Shown here: positions 26,651 to 35,881 of the stretch, piece by piece | Layout: each line of letters starts with the position of its first letter | Numbering within the stretch: the first letter of the stretch is position 1 | Source of the DNA: CAVZQN01 sp963837395 | GTDB lineage: Bacteria > Acidobacteriota > HRBIN11 > JAKEFK01 | Reading direction: 5' to 3' | Assembly: GCA_963837395.1 (NCBI GenBank) | Contig: CAWINI010000003.1 | Coordinates: 992,001-1,056,000 of the forward strand | Length of the DNA: 64,000 nt | Translations under genes and position numbers: made by a program | The notes under the pieces: model-generated | Told to the model about the DNA's origin: nothing | Databases searched by the model: none | What the model saw: the letters and a program-made list of their open reading frames with translations, nothing else

Positions 26651-26706
26651 CGAAGCCTCCTTTTGTTCATGCTCTTCTATACAACTTTTTTTGGAAATTC
26701 ATTATT

Positions 26707-26796
26707 TTTTCAACACGATGACACTAAGACCCGAAGTTCACTAGATTTTTTGTTTATTTTGTCACCTTTGTGTCTTCGAGCCTTTGTGTTGAAAAC
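26707..26796. repeat. Interspersed inverted repeat, AACCAC family
   Basis: TTTTCAACACGATGACACTAAG on its outer part mirrors CTTTGTGTCTTCGAGCCTTTGTGTTGAAAA only partly; the outer arms TTTTCAACAC and GTGTTGAAAA pair perfectly. It fills the gap between the kinase-fusion gene end and the small membrane protein gene. Confidence 0.5.
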
Positions 26797-26800
26797 AACG

Positions 26801-29800
26801 CTACCGTTGGATCCAGAGTTTTTCGTAAGGCACGACAGGTCTGCTGAAAGAGACTTCGAATTCTTGGACTTCTTTCAGTGCAAAACGGTAGGTTTGTTCA
26901 TGAAACAACGGCAACAAAAGCGCATGATCTGAAATGTATTGTTCGATGTCGCGATAAAGTTGATGACGTGTTATCGGATTCATTTCAATGCGTCCGCGTT
27001 TGATCAAATCATATAACTCGGGGCATCCGCAGAATCTACCAAGAACTGCATTTTCTGAATACATCAAAAGATATAGAACTCCATCCGGATCAGGATAATC
27101 TGCAATCCAACGTCCTAATTCAAAATCAACTTCAGGCGGTGGTTCCACATCAACGTGTAATCTCGATTGAGCTTTGCGAACTGTGAAGCCTTTTCGTTTT
27201 AAACCTTCAAATAATTCGCGCTGAAAATTCGAGTACGGTCCTTGATAGACCCGATGTACATCAGCATTCAGAGTGACTTCGTAGTCCGACACTCGAACAG
27301 CTTCAGTAGTAACGCTTTCGCTTGGTGTTGCAAGTACGACATCAGCGGTTCGAGCTTCATATCCAAGCAAACCTGGAGGGATCAATCCAACTGCTGGCAC
27401 TGCATGTCTACCAGCATGACTGATAAGGTCTTGTACATCCAAAGCCCGGACTAACTCATGTCGCAACACTTCATCTTGAAAAATTCCGTTATGAGTGTTA
27501 AACGCCAGATAGTAAGTTGAAAGGCTTGGTGTCTCTTTGTATTGTGCTGCAAAATGTTTATCGCGAAGCAATTCTTCAACGCTTTCAGGATACATATCCC
27601 AGGCTAGCGAAAATAAACCTGAACGAAATCCATTCAAGATTTGATCAGGATTGACTCCGAACGTAAACATGAGCCGTTCACACTTTGGATAACCTTCACG
27701 CCAATAATCTCCGAATGGTTCGAGCTCCAAAACTTGTGACGGTTGAAAACGAGCAACTCGAAATGGACCTGTTCCGACACAATCTTCCTTCCAATTAAAA
27801 CCAATGCGAGGTGTTCCATCCGGCACAATTGCGCATGATGTATCTGCAAGTAAAGCCGGAAAAAACGCAATTGGCTTCTCCAGGTGAATCCTAAATTGCA
27901 AATCATTAAGCCGTTCAATGCCCGTAACTCCGGATAATAGCCAACGTTTGCGGCTCAATGGAGAATGTAACAATCGTTGAAGCGAATAAATAACATCGTT
28001 CGATGAGAGTCTTTTGCCATTATGAAAACGGACGTTTTCGCGAAGACTGAAGAAAAAAGTCCGGCCGTCGTTTTCTGAATAGAATTCAGATGCAAGCCAT
28101 GGATAAATTCCAGCGGCTTTGCCCTGCCTGGTTAAAGTTTCAAAAATAAGAGGAATTGTTTCCTCTTCTTCTAAAGTAAAAACACGCGAAGGATCTAAGC
28201 CATATACAGCTCCACAAATCGGTACATGTAAAATTCCGCGCATTCCTGAAGCAACAACTGTTGGAGCACTTCTTTCTAAACGGTCGATCTCCTGTCCGTA
28301 GACCGATGCAGTTTCGTAATCACCGCGCAAGTTTGCAGCGGTTGCCCCAAGCGATAAAAGTTTTTTCAAGGAAACTTGTGATCCAGCTTGCCGTGCTGCA
28401 GGAATTCCCTTTTCAATCCACACACGAGCTTCTTCCGTTTTACGAAAATGCCATGCAGTATCTGCTGCTACTGCTATCGCTTCAACGGCGCGGGTGCCAT
28501 CACCAGTCCGTTCAAAAAAATCAATTGCTCGCGCATACTCTTCCAACGCTTCATCAGGATGGCCTGTAATGCGATGTGATTTAGCCATCAGACGCCGCAC
28601 TTCACCTTCACGTGCGCCGGCTCCAAACTCCAAAACCATTTCCAGTGCGCGTATTGATTCTTCAGTACTGAAAGTTCGAAGCATCTTCTTTGCAAAATCA
28701 ATTCCGTAATCCACAACTTTTTCTGCAACACCGGCCCGCGAATAGTGATGGATAAGTTCAGGATAGACTCGTTCTAGAAAATCAGCGTTCCGGCGCTCAA
28801 GTTCTTCTGCATATTTAAGGTGATAAGCCTTACGCCGTCGTCTCGAAAGATTTGAGTAAGAAGCATCCCGCACGATGCCGCTTGAAAATCGCAGACGATC
28901 CAGACGATGCGTCTCACGATCTTCTTCCAAAAAGTCATCTGCAATCAAAGAATCAATCGCATCTTCAACTTTTTCATCCTGCCCCATTAAGAAAACCAAA
29001 TCTTTTTCATCAAATGTTTTTCCTAATACAGATGCAGCTGAAAGGACTTCCTGAAGCGATTCCGGAAGTTTCCGCATGCGCGCTTCAATTGTTTTTTGAA
29101 CTGTTGCCGGAAGAGAATCGAATGTCATCTCCAAATCACCAGCAACAACCAATTTCCCATTTTCGACAGGCATTAACACGCCAGCTTCTGTAAGAGAGCG
29201 AATAACTTCCTTTGTAAAGTAAGGATTTCCTTCGGTTGCTTCATAAAGTTGTTGTAGGAAGTCCTCGTCCGGAGAAGAATTAAGCGTCAAAAATTCAACC
29301 AGTCTGCGATGCTCTTGAGTCGTAAGCGCTTTTAATTCAATCAAACCGAAATTGCGTTCGTTCACCAGCGCACGTACCAATTGGCTTACCGAATGATTCT
29401 TTCCTATTCCAGTATCTCGATAGGTACCGATAATCAAAATCGGTTCGCGACTAACCCTCATAAGAATCTGTTCAAGAATGGATGCGGATTCAGCGCCATG
29501 ATGCAAATCTTGCAGAACAATTACAGCCGGACCTTCAGCACTGAAGCGGATCAAAGTCCGCGCCAGCAAATCACTCAATTTTGAATAATCAAAAGCGGAA
29601 TCTATTTCATACAGAGTTTCAGTGAAAGAGGCCGCTTGTTTTGGTTCAACAAGAGCCGGAAAGAGTGCAATCAACTCAGATGCAAGATCAGAAAAATCGA
29701 TTCCGGTTATATTCGCGCCTGAGCCAGACGCTTCAGGTTCACGAAAGAAATCCTGAAAGACTTCGCCGAAACCTTGAAATGGAAATCCGTGATCTCTTTC

Positions 29801-30844
29801 ATGAAATCTTCCTTTGTATACAGGAATTCTGCGGGCACGCGCCAGTGCTGATAACTGATCAACCAAAAATGTTTTACCGACACCCGCTTCACCGCTAATT
29901 AACACCAGCTGCGCATTCCCATTCGCGGCAGCTTCTAATCTGCGAACCAATTCGGCATATTCTCGCGCTCTTCCAACCGTCACTTCCTTTCGGATCGAAC
30001 CGATCGAGGAAACATCAGGCCCTGCTAATGCGAATTGCAAACGTAAAAGTTCGTCCGCAATTTCTTGCGCGCGATGCGGACGCTGTTCAGGATCTCGTTC
30101 CATGCATCGCATTACAAGAGCGCATAAATCATGAGGAATGTCAGAAACCAGTTCCATCAAAGGAGTCGGACGTTCATAGGTAATACCAAACAAAATCGTA
30201 CGGATGTCACCAACGTATGGAGTGCGCCCCGCCAGGCATTCATACAACAACACACCGAGCGAATAAATATCCGAACGGACATCAGCACTCTTCCCGCTAA
30301 CTATTTCCGGACTTAAATATGCCACCGTTCCCACTACTACATCGGCACCGGTAATACGCTGATCTTCTGATGCAAGTGCTAAACCAAAATCAGTAACACG
30401 CGCTCGAAGTCCTGAACGCTCAAAAGCAATTAATACATTTTCCGGTTTAATATCACGATGAACAATTCCGCGAGTGTGGCTGTATTCAAGAGCTTCAGCA
30501 ACCTGGAAACCCATCTCCAGAACATCGGTCACTGAAAGCTTTCCATGTTTCAGAAAATACCGGAGGCTTTCACCTTCTACATAAGGCATTACAAAAAACA
30601 AAGAACCTTCGTGTTCACCAGTATCATAAACAGTAACTAATGAAGGATGATCAAAACGGGCAACAAGCAAAGCTTCACGCCGAAAACGGCCCATTGATTC
30701 CGGACTTAACAAACTTTCTTTGACTACTTTAATCGCTACGTCTCTTTCCAATAACGGATCTCGCGCGAGATACACCACGCCCATTGATCCTTCACCAAGT
30801 GAACGAACGATCTCGTAACGATTTGCGAGCTTAATGCCAATCAT
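26801..30844 (-). CDS. Ser/Thr kinase - STAND ATPase - helical repeat - SBP_bac_5 fusion
   Basis: A 1347-residue protein. Residues 1-275 are a Hanks-type kinase with GEGSMGVVYLARD, the catalytic Lys in VAIKVV (39), HRDIKPENV (129) and DFG (152), so it looks active. Residues 288-480 are an AAA_16/STAND-type ATPase (Walker A GEAGVGKT at 318, Walker B VIVLQD at 441) followed by a winged-helix and helical-repeat region to about 860. Residues 868-1347 are a complete family-5 solute-binding domain (dipeptide/nickel/oligopeptide type: LRENVRFHNGKRLSSNDVIYSL, GTGPFRV). No membrane helix or signal peptide is visible, so the binding domain should be cytoplasmic, as in SgrR. It looks like a ligand-sensing signalling switch; ligand and targets are unknown. 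Confidence 0.87.
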   Translation of the reverse strand: MIGIKLANRYEIVRSLGEGSMGVVYLARDPLLERDVAIKVVKESLLSPESMGRFRREALLVARFDHPSLVTVYDTGEHEGSLFFVMPYVEGESLRYFLKHGKLSVTDVLEMGFQVAEALEYSHTRGIVHRDIKPENVLIAFERSGLRARVTDFGLALASEDQRITGADVVVGTVAYLSPEIVSGKSADVRSDIYSLGVLLYECLAGRTPYVGDIRTILFGITYERPTPLMELVSDIPHDLCALVMRCMERDPEQRPHRAQEIADELLRLQFALAGPDVSSIGSIRKEVTVGRAREYAELVRRLEAAANGNAQLVLISGEAGVGKTFLVDQLSALARARRIPVYKGRFHERDHGFPFQGFGEVFQDFFREPEASGSGANITGIDFSDLASELIALFPALVEPKQAASFTETLYEIDSAFDYSKLSDLLARTLIRFSAEGPAVIVLQDLHHGAESASILEQILMRVSREPILIIGTYRDTGIGKNHSVSQLVRALVNERNFGLIELKALTTQEHRRLVEFLTLNSSPDEDFLQQLYEATEGNPYFTKEVIRSLTEAGVLMPVENGKLVVAGDLEMTFDSLPATVQKTIEARMRKLPESLQEVLSAASVLGKTFDEKDLVFLMGQDEKVEDAIDSLIADDFLEEDRETHRLDRLRFSSGIVRDASYSNLSRRRRKAYHLKYAEELERRNADFLERVYPELIHHYSRAGVAEKVVDYGIDFAKKMLRTFSTEESIRALEMVLEFGAGAREGEVRRLMAKSHRITGHPDEALEEYARAIDFFERTGDGTRAVEAIAVAADTAWHFRKTEEARVWIEKGIPAARQAGSQVSLKKLLSLGATAANLRGDYETASVYGQEIDRLERSAPTVVASGMRGILHVPICGAVYGLDPSRVFTLEEEETIPLIFETLTRQGKAAGIYPWLASEFYSENDGRTFFFSLRENVRFHNGKRLSSNDVIYSLQRLLHSPLSRKRWLLSGVTGIERLNDLQFRIHLEKPIAFFPALLADTSCAIVPDGTPRIGFNWKEDCVGTGPFRVARFQPSQVLELEPFGDYWREGYPKCERLMFTFGVNPDQILNGFRSGLFSLAWDMYPESVEELLRDKHFAAQYKETPSLSTYYLAFNTHNGIFQDEVLRHELVRALDVQDLISHAGRHAVPAVGLIPPGLLGYEARTADVVLATPSESVTTEAVRVSDYEVTLNADVHRVYQGPYSNFQRELFEGLKRKGFTVRKAQSRLHVDVEPPPEVDFELGRWIADYPDPDGVLYLLMYSENAVLGRFCGCPELYDLIKRGRIEMNPITRHQLYRDIEQYISDHALLLPLFHEQTYRFALKEVQEFEVSFSRPVVPYEKLWIQR

Positions 30845-30877
30845 TGAATTTCAACCCACAGCGCAACTCATGTTTTT

Positions 30878-30971
30878 CTCCCCCTTATGAAGGGGGAGAT
30901 GAAAGAGGGGGTTGGAGTTATTCTAAATCTCTCCAACCTCCCCCTCGACCCCCTCCTTCATAAGGAGGGGG
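30878..30971. repeat. 94-bp element bounded by two palindromes (copy 1)
   Basis: The hairpin at 30878-30898 (CTCCCCC and GGGGGAG arms) and the one at 30949-30971 (CCCCCTCCTT and AAGGAGGGGG arms) flank an inner inverted repeat (GGGGGTTGGAG and CTCCAACCTCCCC). The same element occurs at 50684-50776 in the opposite orientation, sharing an exact block of about 37 bases. It resembles paired REP (BIME-like) elements. Confidence 0.75.
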
Positions 30972-31010
30972 AACTTCGTTAATTATCGATTTTCAAAACC
31001 AAATACGAAG

Positions 31011-31376
31011 TTACCAGGAAGATGCTTCTTTTCGAATTCGAAGCGCGATAAGTGCGAGCAAAGCGATTGTGCAGATTCCTGATGCTATTGTACCAATCCA
31101 TCTGCCTTCATCTGGAGAATACACATATGAAGCAGCGGTGGCTGCAAAGGTTATCGCTATCGACCAAACGATAAGCGGAATCATAACCCATTTGTGTTTA
31201 CGCAGCATTCCAAATAATAGAATTGCTCCAGCGAAGCCATAACAAATCACAGCGACTGTTACCATCTTTTCACCTAAATTATTGTTGTGTGGCCAATCCT
31301 GAAAGCCGTTCCATAAACCGGAAATGCTTGTAATCACCACAATCAAAACAATTATCCACCAGACGACACGTCGCAT
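31011..31376 (-). CDS. Small four-helix membrane protein, unknown function
   Basis: A 121-residue protein with four hydrophobic helices (about 5-22, 35-58, 66-88, 96-115) and a short basic tail (RIRKEASSW). The aromatic, charged loop between helices 1 and 2 (NGFQDWPHNNNLGEK) would face outward. No family recognised and no clear ribosome-binding site. Confidence 0.6.
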   Translation of the reverse strand: MRRVVWWIIVLIVVITSISGLWNGFQDWPHNNNLGEKMVTVAVICYGFAGAILLFGMLRKHKWVMIPLIVWSIAITFAATAASYVYSPDEGRWIGTIASGICTIALLALIALRIRKEASSW

Positions 31377-31427
31377 CCTTATTATTGACGGATGAGATCA
31401 GAAGTTGTTCTCAGTATCTTGCGAAGA

Positions 31428-32426
31428 TTATCCCGCTAACTTCGCGGCCGTTTCTGCCAAACGAGTGGAATATCCAAACTCGTTGTCATACCATGCTGCA
31501 ATAGTAAGCAGATTTCCATCCATAACTTGAATTAGCGGCAAATCGATGATACAGGAATGACGATCGCCAAGAATCCGTGCGCTGGCGTATTCTTCTTCAA
31601 GGACTTCCATGATTCCTTTGAAGTTCGGCTGAGCTACCGCTTTACGAAATGCGTTCTTTACTTCTTCATCGTTGGTTTGTTTATTCAGAATCACGTTTAA
31701 TTCAACGATACTTCCCGTCCGCACAGGCACCCGATAAGCTTTTCCAGTAATAGAAAGATCTGGCCAGATAAACTTCAATGATTTTGCCGCGCCAGATGAT
31801 GAAGGAATTATGTTTTCTGCTGCAGCCCACGAATCCCTGCGATCTTTCATCGGCTGATCAGTTAATGATTGAGTGTTGGTGTAGGCATGTACTGTAGAAA
31901 AGAATCCAGTTTTGATTCCAAAATTTTCACGCAATACTTTGACAACAGGAGCGATCGCATTCGTGGTACAACTCGCCATACTGATGATTTTATGTTTCGA
32001 AGGATCATAAGAATCTAAATTGATTCCAGGAAGCAAAACTGCATCACAATCTTCCATCGATTTGCTTGGAGCACTTACCAGAACTCTTTTAGCGCCGGCA
32101 TCTAAATGTGCTTGCGCAAATTCACGTTTCGTTGCTCGACCGGTGCAATCAACAACAAGCTCAACTTCTAGTTCCTTCCAATTTGGAACAGCCTTCGTGG
32201 AGTTAAAAAATAAAATCTCACGATCACCTATATGAAATTTGCCATCCTCAAATTTGACCTTTTCATGCCACGGACCGTAGTTCGAATCATATCCAAATAA
32301 AGCTGCTAGAGTTGAAGGATCGGTGATATCCGAAAATGAGTATGGAACAAAAATTCCACCAGAAAGTGCGGCACGTGTAGCTGATCTCCCGATTCTTCCA
32401 AAACCATGAATGGCAATCCTTTTCAT
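31428..32426 (-). CDS. gap: Glyceraldehyde-3-phosphate dehydrogenase
   Basis: A 332-residue enzyme converting glyceraldehyde-3-phosphate to 1,3-bisphosphoglycerate. It shows the Rossmann motif GFGRIGRSATRAAL, the active-site Cys in SMASCTTNAIAP, the catalytic His region TVHAYTNTQSLTD, and the C-terminal WYDNEFGYSTR. The usual NDL loop after strand 2 reads SDITD, keeping the acidic residue that favours NAD. The length is normal. AGGAGG lies about 10 bases before the ATG. It stands alone; glycolytic partners are not adjacent. Confidence 0.95.
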   Translation of the reverse strand: MKRIAIHGFGRIGRSATRAALSGGIFVPYSFSDITDPSTLAALFGYDSNYGPWHEKVKFEDGKFHIGDREILFFNSTKAVPNWKELEVELVVDCTGRATKREFAQAHLDAGAKRVLVSAPSKSMEDCDAVLLPGINLDSYDPSKHKIISMASCTTNAIAPVVKVLRENFGIKTGFFSTVHAYTNTQSLTDQPMKDRRDSWAAAENIIPSSSGAAKSLKFIWPDLSITGKAYRVPVRTGSIVELNVILNKQTNDEEVKNAFRKAVAQPNFKGIMEVLEEEYASARILGDRHSCIIDLPLIQVMDGNLLTIAAWYDNEFGYSTRLAETAAKLAG

Positions 32427-32571
32427 ATAAGTACTTCCTCCTTATCTGCTTAATGTTAACAATCATTCCGCCAAGAATCGAGCGACTCCATGTTAATTCT
32501 CGACAGAATTCGAATGACCTCTCATGTTTTCACGCTTCACGTTTCACGTTTTATCGCGGGCCAGAGACTCC

Positions 32572-32887
32572 TCAGACTTTTCCGAAGCTTCCACTGTCCG
32601 CGTTTAAACGCCGGGCAACGAGCGCAGTTGCACCCATGCAAAGTCCCATGACCAGTGCATAGAGGATTGCTAACATTGCTTCGGTAAGTCCTACCGCAGC
32701 AATTGCTACTGCACCAGGATGTGAGACCTAAAAGATGTCCACCACCGATCGGAACCGCAAGCAGAAAAATGTCTCTGCCTAAAGATCCAGCAGTGTAGTC
32801 TTCATGCGTGCCGCGAAGTGCATCGCGTAAAATCTTAAGAATCTCGCGGAATGTTAACTTTGAATATTGTTGAGTCGTTGCTTCCAT
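32572..32887 (-). pseudogene. Remnant of a MATE-family efflux transporter
   Basis: The gene opens well: GGAG before ATG 32887, then a soluble N-terminus and SLGRDIFLLAVP as in MATE proteins. Then about ten residues of the first helix are missing; the text resumes in another frame as VVDIF, hits a TAG, and continues VSHPGAVAIAAVGLTEAMLAILYALVMGLCMGATALVARRLNADSGSFGKV before a stop at 32572. A deletion, a frameshift, an in-frame stop and loss of the remaining 300-odd codons make this a true dead gene rather than a read error. It explains most of the gene-free stretch 32427-33091. Confidence 0.75.
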
Positions 32888-32931
32888 AACGCTCCGGAAA
32901 TCTAACTCAGAGCGCATGTTTAAGGCGGGAG

Positions 32932-32982
32932 TTACGCGATTCCGAAGCCGGCCGAAATAACATCAGATGTTGCAATTTTCAT
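32932..32982 (-). CDS. Possible 16-codon ORF upstream of the MATE remnant
   Basis: GGAGG lies 11 bases before an ATG that opens a 16-residue reading frame (MKIATSDVISAGFGIA, stop TAA). It ends 45 bases before the MATE remnant start on the same strand. It may be a leader peptide, the stub of a truncated gene, or chance. No family recognised. Confidence 0.2.
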   Translation of the reverse strand: MKIATSDVISAGFGIA

Positions 32983-33091
32983 TGAACTAAAATCCTCCGG
33001 CTCAGTGAAAGTATCTTAGTTTTCAAAACCTTGGCAACAGGAATGTGGCTAATGGCATATAGCATCATGCATCTGAGGTACAATCGCCTCT

Positions 33092-33577
33092 ATGGCAATC
33101 AGAATTTTTGTTACCGGTGGAACTTTCGATAAGGAATACAACGAAATTAACGGAAGTCTTTTTTTCAAGGACACGCATTTGCCGGAAATGCTGAAGTTAG
33201 GACGCTGCAAGCTCGAAGTAGATGTCCGAACCTTAATGTTAGTCGATAGCCTGGAAATGACCGATGATGATCGGCAAATCATTTTGGATCATTGTAAGAA
33301 AACACATGAAGACAGGATCGTGATCACTCATGGAACTGACACGATGGAATTAACTGCAAAAGTTTTAGGCGAGGCAAATCTAAAAAAAACGATTATTCTT
33401 ACTGGCGCAATGGTGCCGTATAAATTTGGCAGCTCCGATGGTTTGTTTAATCTTGGCAGCGCGCTGGCGTTTGCACAAACATTGCCATCAGGAGTGTATG
33501 TCGCGATGAATGGATGCTATTTTCAGTGGAATAATGTGCACAAAAATAAAACTACCGGCGAATTTGAAGAGAGGTGA
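33092..33577 (+). CDS. Single-domain asparaginase-like protein
   Basis: A 161-residue protein matching only the N-terminal domain of L-asparaginase/glutaminase. Both catalytic threonine motifs are present: TGGTFDKEYN (with a Tyr a few residues later) and THGTDTME, with the Lys of the triad plausibly in LKKTIILTGAM. The C-terminal domain that completes the active site in classical enzymes is absent; such short homologues are known in bacteria but little studied. It is followed after 3 bases by proC, so the two are probably cotranscribed. Confidence 0.82.
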   Translation: MAIRIFVTGGTFDKEYNEINGSLFFKDTHLPEMLKLGRCKLEVDVRTLMLVDSLEMTDDDRQIILDHCKKTHEDRIVITHGTDTMELTAKVLGEANLKKTIILTGAMVPYKFGSSDGLFNLGSALAFAQTLPSGVYVAMNGCYFQWNNVHKNKTTGEFEER

Positions 33578-33580
33578 TTC

Positions 33581-34405
33581 ATGTTAGGAGGAAAGAAGCT
33601 GGGAGTAATTGGAGTTGGAAAACTTGGTGAAGCTCTTGTGTCCGGTTTGTTGAAAGAGTCAGTAATTCGAAAAGAAGATATTACCGGAAGCGTTCATTAT
33701 GAAAATTCCATCGTGCGTGTAAAAGAACGTCTCGGAATTGATGCGACGCTGGATAATCGCGCTGTTGCACAAAACAAAGATGTGGTATTGCTTGCGGTCA
33801 AACCTCAAAACATGGATCTGGTTGTACGTGAAATTGCTCCTGTTCTGCAATCAAATCAAGTATTGATCACCGTTGCCGCTTCAGTTCCCACGACATTTGT
33901 TGAAGAACGTCTTGGAAAAGATGTCCCTGTAGTGCGTGCGATGCCCAACACTCCATGTGTGTTGAATGCTGGCATGACTGCATTATGCGGCGGACGTCAC
34001 GCAAAGCAAGAACATCTGCAAATTGCGGAAAGTATTTTTCAATGCGTAGGCAAAACCGTTTTCCTCGAAGAATATTTAATGGATGGTGCTACCGGACTCT
34101 CCGCGAGCGGGCCAGCATATCTTTATGTTGTGATTGAATCATTAGCAGAGGCGGGAGTAAAACTTGGAATTCCGCGCGATATTTCAACATTGCTCGCTGC
34201 ACAAACAATGTATGGCGCAGCAAGAATGGTTTTAGAATCGAAAGCTCATCCTGCTTTATTGAAAGATATGGTAACCACTCCAGCGGGATGCACAATCGAT
34301 GGTTTGCTTGAACTTGAAGAAGGAAAATTGCGCGTCACTTTGATTAAAGCTGTTGTGAAAGCGGCAGAACGCGCTCGCGAATTAGTCAAGGATCAAAAAC
34401 GTTAA
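33581..34405 (+). CDS. proC: Pyrroline-5-carboxylate reductase
   Basis: A 274-residue enzyme that makes proline from pyrroline-5-carboxylate with NAD(P)H. It has the Rossmann motif GVIGVGKLGEALVSGLL, VVLAVKPQNMD, VVRAMPNTPCVLNAGMTAL, and the C-terminal signature region KDMVTTPAGCTIDGLLELEEG. Length and motif order are standard. Its ribosome-binding site GAGGTG overlaps the stop of the asparaginase-like gene. Confidence 0.95.
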   Translation: MLGGKKLGVIGVGKLGEALVSGLLKESVIRKEDITGSVHYENSIVRVKERLGIDATLDNRAVAQNKDVVLLAVKPQNMDLVVREIAPVLQSNQVLITVAASVPTTFVEERLGKDVPVVRAMPNTPCVLNAGMTALCGGRHAKQEHLQIAESIFQCVGKTVFLEEYLMDGATGLSASGPAYLYVVIESLAEAGVKLGIPRDISTLLAAQTMYGAARMVLESKAHPALLKDMVTTPAGCTIDGLLELEEGKLRVTLIKAVVKAAERARELVKDQKR

Positions 34406-34407
34406 CG

Positions 34408-35865
34408 ATGGCAATACCCTTAAAAATTTTATTCATATCGGCGGAAGCTGAGCCATTTGCGAAAACCGGTGGACTTGCCGATGTCAGCGGATCGCTGCCT
34501 AAAGCATTACATCGACTCGGACACGATGTTCGGATTGCAATGCCTGCATATCAAAACATTGAAGCAGCCATCCAAAACGGCAAATGGAATATGGGTGCAA
34601 TGCCCGGATTTTTGTCAGTGCCGATTCGTGGCAGAATTTTACCAGCTGGAGTTTTTCGAACCGAAATTCCCGGAACTTCAGTCCCAGTTTATTTCATTGC
34701 TGAACGCAGTTTGTTTGATCGTCCGAAAATTTATGGATATGATGATGATCCATATCGATTTTCATTCTTCTGCCGCGCAGCCCTCGAACTAATTCCAGCA
34801 TTAAACTGGAAACCCGATGTTATTCATGCTCACGATTGGCATGCAGCTCCGGCTTTGGTCTGGCTCGCCAATAACGGACAAGCTGACGAAAGGTATCGCG
34901 GACTCGCGAGTTTGTTTACGATTCATAATCTCACATATCAAGGCCGAAGCTCCTGGGATGCACTTTCCTATCTTGGAATCCAAACTCACCGGCTTGTTGA
35001 AGAAAGTTTCGGTGAAGTTAATTTCATGGCACGTGGAATTTATCATTCCACTTTAATAAACACAGTCAGCCCAACATACGCACGCGAAATTCTAACACCT
35101 GAAAACGGTGCATCGCTCGATGGCCTGCTGCGTATAAGACATTACGATTTGCATGGGATTCTAAACGGATTAGACACTGAAATCTGGAATCCAACCATGG
35201 ATAAAAATCTTGTAAAACCATTCAGGCCAAGCGAACTTGAGAACCGAATTGAAAACAAACGAGCGTTGCAAGTGCGGCTTGGACTTCCTCAAGTTGATAG
35301 CGTTCCAATTCTTGCAATGGTCTCGCGTTTGGATACACAAAAGGGACTCGATATTGTCGGCCACGCACTGCACACAGTGTTAAATGGATCGGCCGGAGAA
35401 GTTCAAGTTGTAGTTCTTGGAAGCGGCAAAAAAGAATATGAAGATATGTTTTCGCATCTCGCCAGTTATCACAAAAGTAAAATGACTGCGATTTTTGCCT
35501 ATGCGCCGGAACTTGCGCCTTTGATATATGGAGGAAGTGATATTTTCCTGATGCCTTCCTTATTTGAACCTTGTGGTCTCAGTCAGATGATTGCAATGCG
35601 CTACGGCTGCGTTCCTGTTGTTCGCGAAACCGGTGGGCTTGCAGATACTGTGCGTGATGGCATTACCGGCTTCACATTTTACGATTTCAAAGCAGATGAT
35701 TTTTTGTATGCAATCCAACGCGCGCTCTACATTTACAATACAGATCGTGATGCATGGCAAGCCATTCAAACGCAGGGAATGCTTAACGATTTTTCGTGGC
35801 AACAATCTGCGTATGGATATCAGCAGCTTTATGAATGGGCCGTCGCCCGCGTGCACGGGCATTAG
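34408..35865 (+). CDS. glgA: Glycogen synthase (ADP-glucose type, GT5)
   Basis: A 485-residue starch/glycogen synthase with the ADP-glucose-binding KTGGLADVSG (Lys 19), the acceptor motif HAHDWHAA, the catalytic loop VSRLDTQKGLDI, and the C-terminal EPCGLSQMIAMRYG...RETGGLADTV. It begins 2 bases after the proC stop, so it is in the same transcript. Glycogen branching and priming genes are not adjacent. The last residues (AVARVHGH) lie in a GC-rich palindrome (GCCCG...CGGGC, 35845-35860), another repeat-derived C-terminus. Confidence 0.95.
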   Translation: MAIPLKILFISAEAEPFAKTGGLADVSGSLPKALHRLGHDVRIAMPAYQNIEAAIQNGKWNMGAMPGFLSVPIRGRILPAGVFRTEIPGTSVPVYFIAERSLFDRPKIYGYDDDPYRFSFFCRAALELIPALNWKPDVIHAHDWHAAPALVWLANNGQADERYRGLASLFTIHNLTYQGRSSWDALSYLGIQTHRLVEESFGEVNFMARGIYHSTLINTVSPTYAREILTPENGASLDGLLRIRHYDLHGILNGLDTEIWNPTMDKNLVKPFRPSELENRIENKRALQVRLGLPQVDSVPILAMVSRLDTQKGLDIVGHALHTVLNGSAGEVQVVVLGSGKKEYEDMFSHLASYHKSKMTAIFAYAPELAPLIYGGSDIFLMPSLFEPCGLSQMIAMRYGCVPVVRETGGLADTVRDGITGFTFYDFKADDFLYAIQRALYIYNTDRDAWQAIQTQGMLNDFSWQQSAYGYQQLYEWAVARVHGH

Positions 35866-35881
35866 CGCCTCTGTGGTCGAG

